Below, piece by piece: positions 51,001 through 57,676 of a DNA stretch of 64,000 bases. The notes beneath the pieces are model-generated. The model was not told the origin of the DNA. It ran no database searches and was given only the letters and a program-made list of their open reading frames with translations. The stretch is taken from positions 150,236-214,235 of the forward strand of contig JBMYWA010000001.1 in assembly GCA_049606935.1 (NCBI GenBank), given 5' to 3'. The translations under genes were made by a program, and so were the position numbers. The DNA is from CAJXZP01 sp049606935 (GTDB lineage Bacteria > Bacteroidota > Bacteroidia > Flavobacteriales_G > Salibacteraceae). The number at the start of each line of letters is the position of its first letter. Position 1 is the stretch's first letter.

Positions 51001-51380
51001 TTTTAGCGGATGCTAAAACTGATAATGATTTACAGGTTTTTGAAAAGCAAATGATTGACCGATTTGGCCCGTTGCCAAAAGAAACGGAGTTATTGATAGA
51101 CTCTGTGCGTCTAAAGTGGAAAGCCAAAGATATTGGCTTTGAAAAACTGGTGCTAAAAGGTAATAAGTTAATTGGTTACTTCGTGAGCAACCAGCAGTCT
51201 AGTTATTATGAAAGTGCTCATTTTCATAAAGTTTTAGATTTTGTTCAACGCTATCCCCAAAAAGCTCAGTTAAAAGAAAAGAACAATAAATTAAGCTTGG
51301 TATTTGAGCAGGTGTTAGATTTGACTTATGCCAACTCTTTATTGCAGGCTATACATAATTTTGAGTCTAAGAAATCCTAA
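48036..51380 (+). CDS. mfd: Transcription-repair coupling factor
   Basis: A 1114-residue ATP-dependent translocase that removes RNA polymerase stalled at DNA lesions and recruits UvrA. Domains in order: N-terminal UvrB-like part (about 1-320, GLIGSGLSMFVQG ... PASSRTPYREDK), RNA polymerase-interacting CarD-like domain (about 430-500, TGDFVTHVDHGIGKFAGL), then the RecG-like motor with Walker A (VCGDVGFGKTEIA), DEEQ box (LLIIDEEQKFGVG), the ATPIPRTL block and GRVGRSN, and a C-terminal TRCF domain (about 960-1100). Usual length and all motifs. A single gene, 78 bases after fbp, no clear promoter seen. Confidence 0.97.
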   Translation: MTKDSLKEAFADHSIAMELKMLLRDAESGHFKVNGLIGSGLSMFVQGVISHLRGSHLIVVNDREEAAYLHNDFLSILPDNKLHFLPASSRTPYREDKTNDVDVLQRTEALDAVSHRKEVIVITYPEALSERVVTRKELKSKTLDIKVGDEISRDFVNELLEEYKFEHEDFVAKPGDYAIRGGIVDIFSYNHDLPYRIEFFGDEVDSIRTFDPATQLSDHNYKKISIVPDVRNQVLIENRINVLDFFTPSTTLWFKDVQFTIDRIEKEFNLAVELYPKTDKKETIQLPPEELFVWGKKILEIIEGKKIVELGMNNFFTDAEKFSVNQSPQPVFNKNFELLSENFEENKVLGIQNVIASSSPKQIDRLHNIFEDLEKNHSFTPILLDLHQGFVDNDLKIACYTDHQIFERFHRFHLKEGFKKSQQDITLQDLAKLETGDFVTHVDHGIGKFAGLVKVDNNGKKQEAIKLIYRDNDVLYVSIHSLHRIARYTGKDGREPKIHKIGSPAWKNTKQKTKSRIKIIAYDLIKLYAERKTVKGFQYLPDSYLQHELEASFIYEDTPDQEKSTIDVKTDMESETPMDRLVCGDVGFGKTEIAIRAAFKAAVNGKQVAVLVPTTILAMQHHRSFSERLKDFPVTVEYVNRFRTAGQTKEVLRKLKDGKVDILIGTHRIVGKDVEFKDLGLLIIDEEQKFGVGVKDKLKNLKKNVDTLTLTATPIPRTLQFSMMGARDLSVISTPPPNRQPVETEVHTFNEQVIKDAISYEIGRDGQVFIVNNRVANLEEIANLVRRLVPGVRVLTGHGQLDGKELEKRMISFVNGEYDVLVATTIIESGLDIPNANTILINNAHHFGLSDLHQMRGRVGRSNRKAFCYLIAPPMSALTSEGRKRLEAISQFSDLGSGINIAMRDLDIRGAGDLLGGEQTGFISEIGFEMYQKILDEAIEELKEKEFKDMYAHEEKEYVRDTALESDLEILIPDAYVQNVAERLKLYKVLADAKTDNDLQVFEKQMIDRFGPLPKETELLIDSVRLKWKAKDIGFEKLVLKGNKLIGYFVSNQQSSYYESAHFHKVLDFVQRYPQKAQLKEKNNKLSLVFEQVLDLTYANSLLQAIHNFESKKS

Positions 51381-51411
51381 TTTCTCAAACGCCTCCATAA
51401 AAACAATTTGA

Positions 51412-51419
51412 TATATTTG
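51412..51419 (+). promoter_or_regulatory. -7 promoter element of the second YeeE/YedE pair (TATATTTG)
   Basis: Exact TAnnTTTG match; the leader to the ATG is about 45 bases. A TTTG at 51407-51410 is too close to serve as -33. Confidence 0.45.
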
Positions 51420-51469
51420 CATTCCCTATAGGAGTAGTAGGGTATGTTCCAGTATATTACTAATCAATC

Positions 51470-52036
51470 ATGATAGAATTAATAAAAGAGCCGTGGCCAT
51501 GGTATGTGGCAGGGCCAATAATTGCGGCTGTTTATACCACTCTTGCCTTATTTGGTAAAAGCTTTGGTATTTCCTCTACGCTACGTACAGCCTGTGCTAT
51601 TGCTGGAGCAGGAAAAACCATCAAGTTTTTTGATTACGATTGGAAAAGTCAAGTATGGAATCTAATGTTTGTTTTAGGGTCTGTAATTGGAGGTTTTATT
51701 GCAACTCAATTTCTTTCCAATGGAGAGGCCATGCTGTTAAGTGAGTCTACAATAACTTCGTTAGAACAATTAAACATGAATAGTTATCAGCAAACCATTT
51801 ACCCCAGTGAAATTTTTAGTTTAGAATCCTTATTTACTATTAAAGGTTTTATAGTAATGGTAATTGGTGGGCTGCTAATTGGTTTTGGAACCCGTTATGC
51901 CGGAGGTTGTACTTCCGGACACGCTATAAGCGGATTGGCCAATTTACAAATTCCTTCGATTATTGCAGTAGTTGGATTCTTTATTGGCGGACTAATAGTT
52001 ACCCATTTTGTAATACCTATAATTTTTAGTTTGTAA
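51470..52036 (+). CDS. YeeE/YedE-type sulfur transporter, first half, copy 2
   Basis: A 188-residue membrane protein of the YeeE/YedE family. Conserved blocks are LRTACAIAGAGKTIKFFDYDWKSQVWNLMFVLG and TRYAGGCTSGHAISGLANLQ, containing the two conserved cysteines. Compared with copy 1 (9688-10335) the extracytoplasmic loop is about 25 residues shorter and contains no proline-rich segment. Two bases separate it from the second half. Function as a thiosulfate-like sulfur importer is inferred from family (TsuA/YeeE). Confidence 0.87.
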   Translation: MIELIKEPWPWYVAGPIIAAVYTTLALFGKSFGISSTLRTACAIAGAGKTIKFFDYDWKSQVWNLMFVLGSVIGGFIATQFLSNGEAMLLSESTITSLEQLNMNSYQQTIYPSEIFSLESLFTIKGFIVMVIGGLLIGFGTRYAGGCTSGHAISGLANLQIPSIIAVVGFFIGGLIVTHFVIPIIFSL

Positions 52037-52038
52037 CG

Positions 52039-52452
52039 ATGAAGTATTTAAAATATATAGGGTTAGGAATTGTTTTTGGAATAATGTTTACCAAAGCAGA
52101 AATAATTTCATGGTTTAGAATTTACGAAATGTTTCGTTTTGAAAGTTTTCATATGTACGGAGTTATTGGTTCGGCAGTGGTGCTTTCACTTATTAGTAAT
52201 CAAATAATAAAAAGAGTTGGTGCAAAAGATATAGATGGTAACCCCATAGTTTTTAGTCCTAAAGAAAGTGGGTTTGCCCGTTACATTATTGGGGGAACTA
52301 TTTTTGGTATGGGGTGGGCTTTAACAGGTGCTTGCCCTGGCCCACTTTATACATTAGTAGGAGTAGGAGCATATATGGCTTTAATTGTCATATTTTTTGC
52401 GATTGTTGGTACATGGATGTACGGTCTTTTAAAAGATAAACTGCCACACTAA
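52039..52452 (+). CDS. YeeE/YedE-type sulfur transporter, second half (DUF6691), copy 2
   Basis: A 137-residue membrane protein, the same length as copy 1 (9257-9670) and with the same start pattern (KYLKYIGLGIVFGIMFTKAEIISWFRIYEMFRFESFHMYGV). It keeps the standard motif GMGWALTGACPGPLYTLVG. The gene pair has the same order as copy 1 but lies 42 kb away on the other strand. Whether both pairs carry the same substrate cannot be told; the motif differences argue for a difference. Confidence 0.87.
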   Translation: MKYLKYIGLGIVFGIMFTKAEIISWFRIYEMFRFESFHMYGVIGSAVVLSLISNQIIKRVGAKDIDGNPIVFSPKESGFARYIIGGTIFGMGWALTGACPGPLYTLVGVGAYMALIVIFFAIVGTWMYGLLKDKLPH

Positions 52453-52635
52453 TATTCTATTAAAAGTTGGATTAAAGCTTTTATAGGATTTACCCCAACA
52501 TACTTTTTTATTGACCTTAATTTATTGGCTTAATTAGAGTTGGTATGGTTAGTTTACGCTGTTTGGTATAGTTAAACTCCTGCAAAGGGTGAATAGATTA
52601 ATAGAATATATTTAACGTTTAGGCTACTATTGGGC

Positions 52636-52670
52636 AAAAAAAAGAGGCCAATTAATTAATTGGCCTCTTT
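52636..52670 (-). terminator. Bidirectional terminator with a perfect 30-base palindrome
   Basis: 52641-52670 reads AAAGAGGCCAATTAA then its exact complement reversed, with no spacer. On the minus strand it is followed by a U run (A tract 52636-52643) and ends the DUF6580 gene; in the other direction it is followed by TTTAAATATTTTT and could end the YeeE pair. Confidence 0.75.
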
Positions 52671-52687
52671 AAATATTTTTTTGACAT

Positions 52688-53242
52688 TTACTTTTTTACA
52701 AATAACCATTGTACTTTCTTTTCTGTAGCTAAAGAATATCCATAAAAGAAAACTCCAACAAAAAATAAGTTACCCAATAAACTGTTCAATACAAATGGAA
52801 GGCCAGCTTCAAAAGCTAATAGTAAACCACTCACATCTTGAGCGTAAAAAGGACTACTTAGCCAAGCCCCGATGTTGGTCAAAACAAAAAATAAAAGAGT
52901 GCTTAAAACAGTAGTTGAAATAATAGGTGTGGCTTTGAATGACTTAATGGTAAAATGAGACATAACCGTCATCAAAATAAAGCCAGCATAAATCCAAGCT
53001 GCTGAATTACCAAAAAGAACAAACCCTTCATAATAAGCACTGTAAACCGTATTATTAATGATCAAGTCACTAAAGAAAATTGCTGTTAAAGGAATTAATA
53101 CTGCTGAAAGAGAATTTCTTAAAGTAGCCCCTCCAAAAATGGCAACTGCAGCCACTGCTGTTACGTTTGGCCAATGAGGTATTAATCGGGTCATTGCAAC
53201 TGCAAATACAGTTAAAAAAATTATTGAAATTTTTGGATTCAT
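52688..53242 (-). CDS. DUF6580 family membrane protein
   Basis: A 184-residue protein with about six membrane segments. The N-terminal VAMTRLIPHWPNVTAVAAVAIFGGATL is the family mark (R-x-x-P-H-x-P-N-x-T-x-x-x-A-x-A-x-F-G-G), and AWIYAGFILM and FVLTNIGAWLSSPFYAQD follow. Members resemble S-components of ECF vitamin transporters, which is a structural hint only. I chose the ATG at 53242, which puts the helix at the start as in relatives; ATGs at 53254 and 53260 are also in frame, and a promoter element lies just upstream. Confidence 0.75.
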   Translation of the reverse strand: MNPKISIIFLTVFAVAMTRLIPHWPNVTAVAAVAIFGGATLRNSLSAVLIPLTAIFFSDLIINNTVYSAYYEGFVLFGNSAAWIYAGFILMTVMSHFTIKSFKATPIISTTVLSTLLFFVLTNIGAWLSSPFYAQDVSGLLLAFEAGLPFVLNSLLGNLFFVGVFFYGYSLATEKKVQWLFVKK

Positions 53243-53270
53243 TTTTGAAAGCATAATCATATCGTTTTGG

Positions 53271-53278
53271 CAAAAATA
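53271..53278 (-). promoter_or_regulatory. -7 promoter element (TATTTTTG on the minus strand)
   Basis: Exact TAnnTTTG match 10-30 bases before the possible ATG codons of the DUF6580 gene. Confidence 0.5.
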
Positions 53279-53620
53279 ATCAACTAATTGTACCGTGAAT
53301 GCTCCGTATGTTTTTTTTTAATGAACAGCATTCAATTTTGGGTAAGGTGATACGCGTGGTATGTGGCATTTTATTACGTATTGGTATGAAAAGGGAAATA
53401 GCGCTAGAATAATTCTGGATAGTTTACCATATTTTTTTCAAAATAAAGGCTCAATGAATAATAAATCAATTGAAATAAGATTTCAACATCTTGCTAGTTT
53501 TAATTAGAACTTTCTTGAATTAAAATCGTATTTTTAATTTTTATTAGGGAAAATAGTCTTTTCTAGCTAAAAGGCTGAAAAGAGAATTATTGGGGGAAAC
53601 CTCGTCATAAGAGAATTATA
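53279..53620. other. 342-base gap before recQ, no gene seen
   Basis: No credible coding frame and no tRNA. It contains a hairpin (53557-53583: TCTTTTC-t-AGC / GCT-GAAAAGA) and an 11-base direct repeat AAGAGAATTAT at 53580-53590 and 53609-53619, the second ending one base before the recQ ATG. No clean promoter is visible. Confidence 0.6.
53557..53583 (+). other. Hairpin in the recQ leader
   Basis: A ten-pair stem with one bulged T and loop TAAAAG, 37 bases before the recQ start. It could fold in the mRNA leader; no T run follows, so it is not a terminator. Confidence 0.4.
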
Positions 53621-55810
53621 ATGGAGGACTTAAAAAAACCATTAAAAAAGTATTTTGGGTTTGATCAATTCAAAGGAGATCAGGAACAAATTATTCAAAG
53701 CGTACTTTCAGGAAAAGATACCTTTGTTATTATGCCCACGGGCGGAGGAAAATCTTTAACGTATCAATTACCCGCTTTAATTGAAGAAGGAACAGCAATT
53801 GTTATTTCTCCTTTGATTGCTTTAATGAAAAACCAAGTGGATGCGTTACGCGCTTTTGTGTCTAACGACAGTGCAGCTCATTACTTAAATTCCTCTTTAA
53901 GTAGAGGAGATGCCAAAAGAGTAAAGGAAGATTTAGTAGCTGGTGTTACAAAAATTCTATTTGTTGCACCAGAATCTCTCAATAAACAGGATAACGTAGA
54001 TTTTTTTAAGACTTTAAAAATTTCATTTGTAGCCGTAGATGAAGCTCATTGTATTTCAGAGTGGGGGCACGACTTTAGACCGGAATACCGGAGGATTAGA
54101 GAAATGATTAAGCAGATAGATGACTCTATTCCTATTATGGCATTAACAGCCACAGCTACCCCTAAAGTTCAGTTAGATATTCAGAAAAATTTGGGTATGA
54201 CTGATGCCAACTTGTTTAAGGCATCCTTTAACCGCCCGAATTTGTACTATGAAGTATTGCCCAAAATTCATCCGGAAAAACAGATTATTAAATACATTAA
54301 AGAAAACCTCGGTAAATCAGGTATTATTTACTGTTTGAGCCGTAAAAAGGTGGAAGAAGTAGCGGAAACACTTCAAGTAAACGGAATTTCCGCCTTACCA
54401 TACCATGCAGGAATGGAAGCATCTCGTAGAGCAAAATATCAAGATATGTTCCTTATGGAGGATGTAGATATTATCGTGGCTACCATTGCCTTTGGAATGG
54501 GTATTGATAAACCAGATGTAAGGTTTGTAATGCACTATGATATTCCTAAAAGCTTAGAAGGATATTACCAAGAAACCGGAAGAGCAGGAAGAGATGGTGG
54601 TGAAGGTAGATGTATTGCCTACTACGACTATAAAGATATTGAGAAATTAGAAAAGTTCATGGCCGGAAAACCCGTGGCAGAACAAGAGGTAGGTAAACAA
54701 TTACTTCACGAAGTGGTAGCCTATGCCGAAACAGCCATGTCTAGACGGAAATTCTTGCTTCATTATTTTGGGGAAGATTGGGACGAGACTAAAGCAGGAA
54801 AAGACGAACTTGACGACAACTTGGTAAATCCTAAAGAAAAACAGGAAGCCAAAAAAGAAATGGCTCATTTGTTTCAAGTTATTTCTGATTTAAAAGGACA
54901 ATTTAAAACTAAACAAATAATAGAAGTTTTAATTGGTAAAGAAAGCCCTACAATTAAAGCAAATAGATTAAATACCAATGTACATTTTGGTAGTGGAAAA
55001 GAGCATTCAGATAAATTTTGGATGGCCGCGGTAAGACAAGGCTTTGTAAATAACTATATCGGTAAAAAAATTGAAGAGTATGGAACTCTGTTTTTAACCG
55101 ATTTGGGTAAAGATTTCTTGGCAAAACCATCCTCATTTAAATTAATTATTGATCATGATTACGATGAACTAATGAAAAGCGTTGGTAACAACGTAGTTCA
55201 GAAGGGTGGCGCTGCGGGTGATACCGTTCTTTTTGGAATGCTTAAAGATTTACGAAAGGAAATTGGTCATGAAAAGGGCTTGCCTCCGTTTGTGATTTTT
55301 CAAGACCCTTCATTACAAGATATGGCAACTCAGTATCCTATAACTATGGAGGAGATGCAAAATATTGTGGGAGTTGGTCAGGGTAAAGCGGCTAAGTTTG
55401 GCGCAAGATTCATTGATTTGATTGATACCTATGTTAAGGAAAACGAAATTGAACGACCCCAAGATGTTATTGTAAAACAAGTCGCCAATAAATCAGCAAC
55501 AAAAATTGCGATTATTCAAGGTATCGATAAAAAAATACCCCTGAGCGATTTAGCAAGAACTCGATCTATGACAGATGATGAGTTTATTACCGAAATTGAA
55601 AACATTGTAGCTTCTGGTACTAAGGTAAATATTGACTATTACATAAATGATGTACTAGACGAGGATTATCAAGAGGAAATTGTAGATTATTTCTTAGAAG
55701 CCGAATCAGATTCCGTAGAAGATGCGCTAGCTGAATTAGGGGAAGATGATTACACTATGGAAGAAATTAGATTAATGCGAATCAAATTTATGTCTAATTA
55801 CGCGCTTTAA
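53621..55810 (+). CDS. recQ: RecQ-family DNA helicase lacking the zinc-cysteine motif
   Basis: A 729-residue superfamily 2 helicase for repair and fork restart. Motifs: YFGFDQFKGDQEQIIQ (motif 0), MPTGGGKSLTYQLP (Walker A), FVAVDEAHCISEWGHDFRPEY (DEAH), ALTATATPKV, GIIYCLSRKKVEE, YYQETGRAGRDG. After it comes the RQC part; where typical RecQ has four zinc cysteines this reads MSRRKFLLHYFGEDWDE and a DDNLVNPK stretch with no Cys. HRDC-like and helical C-terminal parts follow (ITMEEMQNIVGVGQGKAAKFG, then LSDLARTRSMTDDEF), and the end is acidic. Single gene with its own terminator. Confidence 0.92.
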   Translation: MEDLKKPLKKYFGFDQFKGDQEQIIQSVLSGKDTFVIMPTGGGKSLTYQLPALIEEGTAIVISPLIALMKNQVDALRAFVSNDSAAHYLNSSLSRGDAKRVKEDLVAGVTKILFVAPESLNKQDNVDFFKTLKISFVAVDEAHCISEWGHDFRPEYRRIREMIKQIDDSIPIMALTATATPKVQLDIQKNLGMTDANLFKASFNRPNLYYEVLPKIHPEKQIIKYIKENLGKSGIIYCLSRKKVEEVAETLQVNGISALPYHAGMEASRRAKYQDMFLMEDVDIIVATIAFGMGIDKPDVRFVMHYDIPKSLEGYYQETGRAGRDGGEGRCIAYYDYKDIEKLEKFMAGKPVAEQEVGKQLLHEVVAYAETAMSRRKFLLHYFGEDWDETKAGKDELDDNLVNPKEKQEAKKEMAHLFQVISDLKGQFKTKQIIEVLIGKESPTIKANRLNTNVHFGSGKEHSDKFWMAAVRQGFVNNYIGKKIEEYGTLFLTDLGKDFLAKPSSFKLIIDHDYDELMKSVGNNVVQKGGAAGDTVLFGMLKDLRKEIGHEKGLPPFVIFQDPSLQDMATQYPITMEEMQNIVGVGQGKAAKFGARFIDLIDTYVKENEIERPQDVIVKQVANKSATKIAIIQGIDKKIPLSDLARTRSMTDDEFITEIENIVASGTKVNIDYYINDVLDEDYQEEIVDYFLEAESDSVEDALAELGEDDYTMEEIRLMRIKFMSNYAL

Positions 55811-55833
55811 TTTTTCCACCTGAATTTTTTTTT

Positions 55834-55866
55834 AAAGCCGAAACATACTTGTTTCGGCTTTTTTTT
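55834..55866 (+). terminator. Intrinsic terminator after recQ
   Basis: A 12-bp perfect stem (AAAGCCGAAACA 55834-55845 with TGTTTCGGCTTT 55850-55861), loop of four, T run. Confidence 0.9.
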
Positions 55867-55870
55867 GCAT

Positions 55871-55897
55871 AAAAAAAGCCCATCTTGCGATGAGCTT
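55871..55897 (-). terminator. Intrinsic terminator after tnaA
   Basis: Nine-pair stem on the minus strand (55876-55884 with 55889-55897, one G-U pair), loop of four, followed by a U run from A tract 55871-55877. It lies about 115 bases after the tnaA stop. Confidence 0.7.
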
Positions 55898-56011
55898 TCT
55901 GAATTTGAATGCATGCTCTGTTTGAACATTCAGTGGAGTAGGGGAAATCTCTTTCCCTTTTCTATACTCTCCTACGATGATGAAACAATTAATGTTTCGA
56001 TATTATGATTT

Positions 56012-57391
56012 TTATTCGATGACTTCAAAATGAGCCGTGAAATGTCTTAGAAACTTAGGTTCTTTTATAATCTTTACTCCCTTAGCTTGCTCTTTTTCAT
56101 TTATCAATTCTTGAAACACCTCTAAAATATATTCTACATGACTTTGGGTATATACTCTTCTAGGCATTGCCAACCTTACCAGCTCCATAGGAGATGGGAT
56201 TAAATTACCATCCTCATCGTATTTACCAAACATAACAGAACCAATTTCTACAGCTCTAATTCCTCCCTTTTTGTATAGATCTAATACTAATGCTTGCCCC
56301 GGATATTGATCTACCGGAATATGAGAGTAGAATGCTTTGGCATCAATATATACTGCATGACCACCTGTTGGTCTCATAATTGGAACGCCCATTTTATGGA
56401 GGTTGTCACCCAAGAAGCCGGTACTTTTAATTCGGTACTGTAAATAATCGGGTCTAAAAACTTCTTTTAAACCTTGGGCAATGGCTTCCATATCGCGACC
56501 AGATAAACCTCCGTAAGTAGCAAAGCCTTCTGTTATAATTAATAGGTTTTGACAGGCTTCTGCCAGTTCAGGGTCTTTTAAAGAAATAAAGCCTCCCATA
56601 TTTACTAAACCATCTTTTTTTAGACTCATTACTGCACCATCGGTTAAACGGTACATTTCTTTGGCAATATCTTTATAGGTGTAGTTTTCAAAACCTTTTT
56701 CTCGATGTTTTATGAAGTAGGCGTTTTCTGCAATTCTACATGAATCCAGTACAAAAAGGACCTCATATTTTTTACATATTTCACCAACGGCCTTTGCATT
56801 CTCCATGCTTACCGGCTGACCACCACCACTATTATTGGTTACAGTAAGTATTACTGCGCCTATGTTTTTGGCTCCATAGGCCTGAATTAACTCTTCTAAT
56901 TTTTCGGTATCCATATTCCCTTTAAATGGATGCTCAAGTGCTGGGTTTTTTCCTTCTTCAATTGGAATATCATATGCTGTAGAACCAGAAAACTCAATAT
57001 TTGCCCGAGTAGTGTCAAAATGGGTATTACTAATAAATACTTTACCTGGTCCTCCTAGGTGTCCGTATAAAATTCTTTCACCTGCTCTTCCTTGGTGAGT
57101 AGGTAAAACGTATTCACAACCAGTTTGTTCTTTTATTTCGGCTTCCATTTTTAACCAAGAACTAGAGCCAGCGTATGATTCATCACCTTCCATTATTCCG
57201 CCCCATTGTTTTGCGCTCATGGCAGAAGTTCCGCTGTCGGTAAGTAAATCAATAATTACATTTTCAGAATTTAATAAGAAAGGGTTGTTATGTGCCATTT
57301 CAAGAAATTCAACACGTTCTTCTTCAGAGCTCATTCTTATAGGCTCTACCATTTTTATTCTAAATGGTTCTATGATTGTTTTAATTGCCAT
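56012..57391 (-). CDS. tnaA: Tryptophanase
   Basis: A 459-residue PLP enzyme splitting tryptophan to indole, pyruvate and ammonia. The PLP lysine is in SLKKDGLVNMGGF (Lys258/259). Tryptophanase and tyrosine phenol-lyase are close; deciding positions favour tryptophanase: RAVEIGSVMFG (phenol-lyase has Arg in place of the Ile) and RHFTAHF with His450 (phenol-lyase has Phe). N-terminal PFRIKMVEPIRM and SGTSAMSAKQW are standard. It starts with ATG about 13 bases after the expected transcript start, so no TnaC-type leader peptide can be made from that promoter. A single gene. Confidence 0.92.
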   Translation of the reverse strand: MAIKTIIEPFRIKMVEPIRMSSEEERVEFLEMAHNNPFLLNSENVIIDLLTDSGTSAMSAKQWGGIMEGDESYAGSSSWLKMEAEIKEQTGCEYVLPTHQGRAGERILYGHLGGPGKVFISNTHFDTTRANIEFSGSTAYDIPIEEGKNPALEHPFKGNMDTEKLEELIQAYGAKNIGAVILTVTNNSGGGQPVSMENAKAVGEICKKYEVLFVLDSCRIAENAYFIKHREKGFENYTYKDIAKEMYRLTDGAVMSLKKDGLVNMGGFISLKDPELAEACQNLLIITEGFATYGGLSGRDMEAIAQGLKEVFRPDYLQYRIKSTGFLGDNLHKMGVPIMRPTGGHAVYIDAKAFYSHIPVDQYPGQALVLDLYKKGGIRAVEIGSVMFGKYDEDGNLIPSPMELVRLAMPRRVYTQSHVEYILEVFQELINEKEQAKGVKIIKEPKFLRHFTAHFEVIE

Positions 57392-57408
57392 CGGTTTTTT
57401 GTTTGCCC

Positions 57409-57416
57409 CAAAAATA
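57409..57416 (-). promoter_or_regulatory. -7 promoter element of tnaA (TATTTTTG)
   Basis: Exact TAnnTTTG match on the minus strand; expected leader of about 13 bases. Confidence 0.55.
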
Positions 57417-57638
57417 GTGGGGTACTTGTCTTTTTATAATGACATGAATCAGTCTAACAGATGATATTAATGGTAATTTACGATAATAATTTGCAGAGGG
57501 AAATGCACGAATCACCTCCTTGTGGAAGGCAAAAGTGTGTAAATCAGTAGTGTTTTTAATGTTTAAAATGAACATGAAAATTTTTAGGGTTCTGATTAAA
57601 ACTTATGTTAGAACCCCTTAAAAACTTAATAGATTCCT

Positions 57639-57646
57639 TATTTTTG
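57639..57646 (+). promoter_or_regulatory. -7 promoter element (TATTTTTG) of the helicase gene
   Basis: Exact TAnnTTTG match, with the start of transcription near 57652 and about 25 bases to the ATG at 57677. Confidence 0.5.
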
Positions 57647-57676
57647 CAGCCTTTGAGTTGAAAAAATGTGCACACT

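Noticed and set aside
52453..52687. Small RNA candidate in the gap after the second YeeE pair
   Set aside because: The only structure is the bidirectional terminator palindrome; no promoter element is seen before it.
56012..57391. Tyrosine phenol-lyase instead of tryptophanase
   Set aside because: The residue in RAVEIGS (Ile, not Arg) and the RHFTAHF end (His, not Phe) match tryptophanase.
57381..57575. A 64-codon frame upstream of and overlapping the tnaA start, as a possible TnaC-like leader peptide
   Set aside because: The -7 element at 57409-57416 places the transcript start after this frame begins, its only Trp is near the end without the TnaC pattern, and the frame shows no Bacteroidota codon bias.
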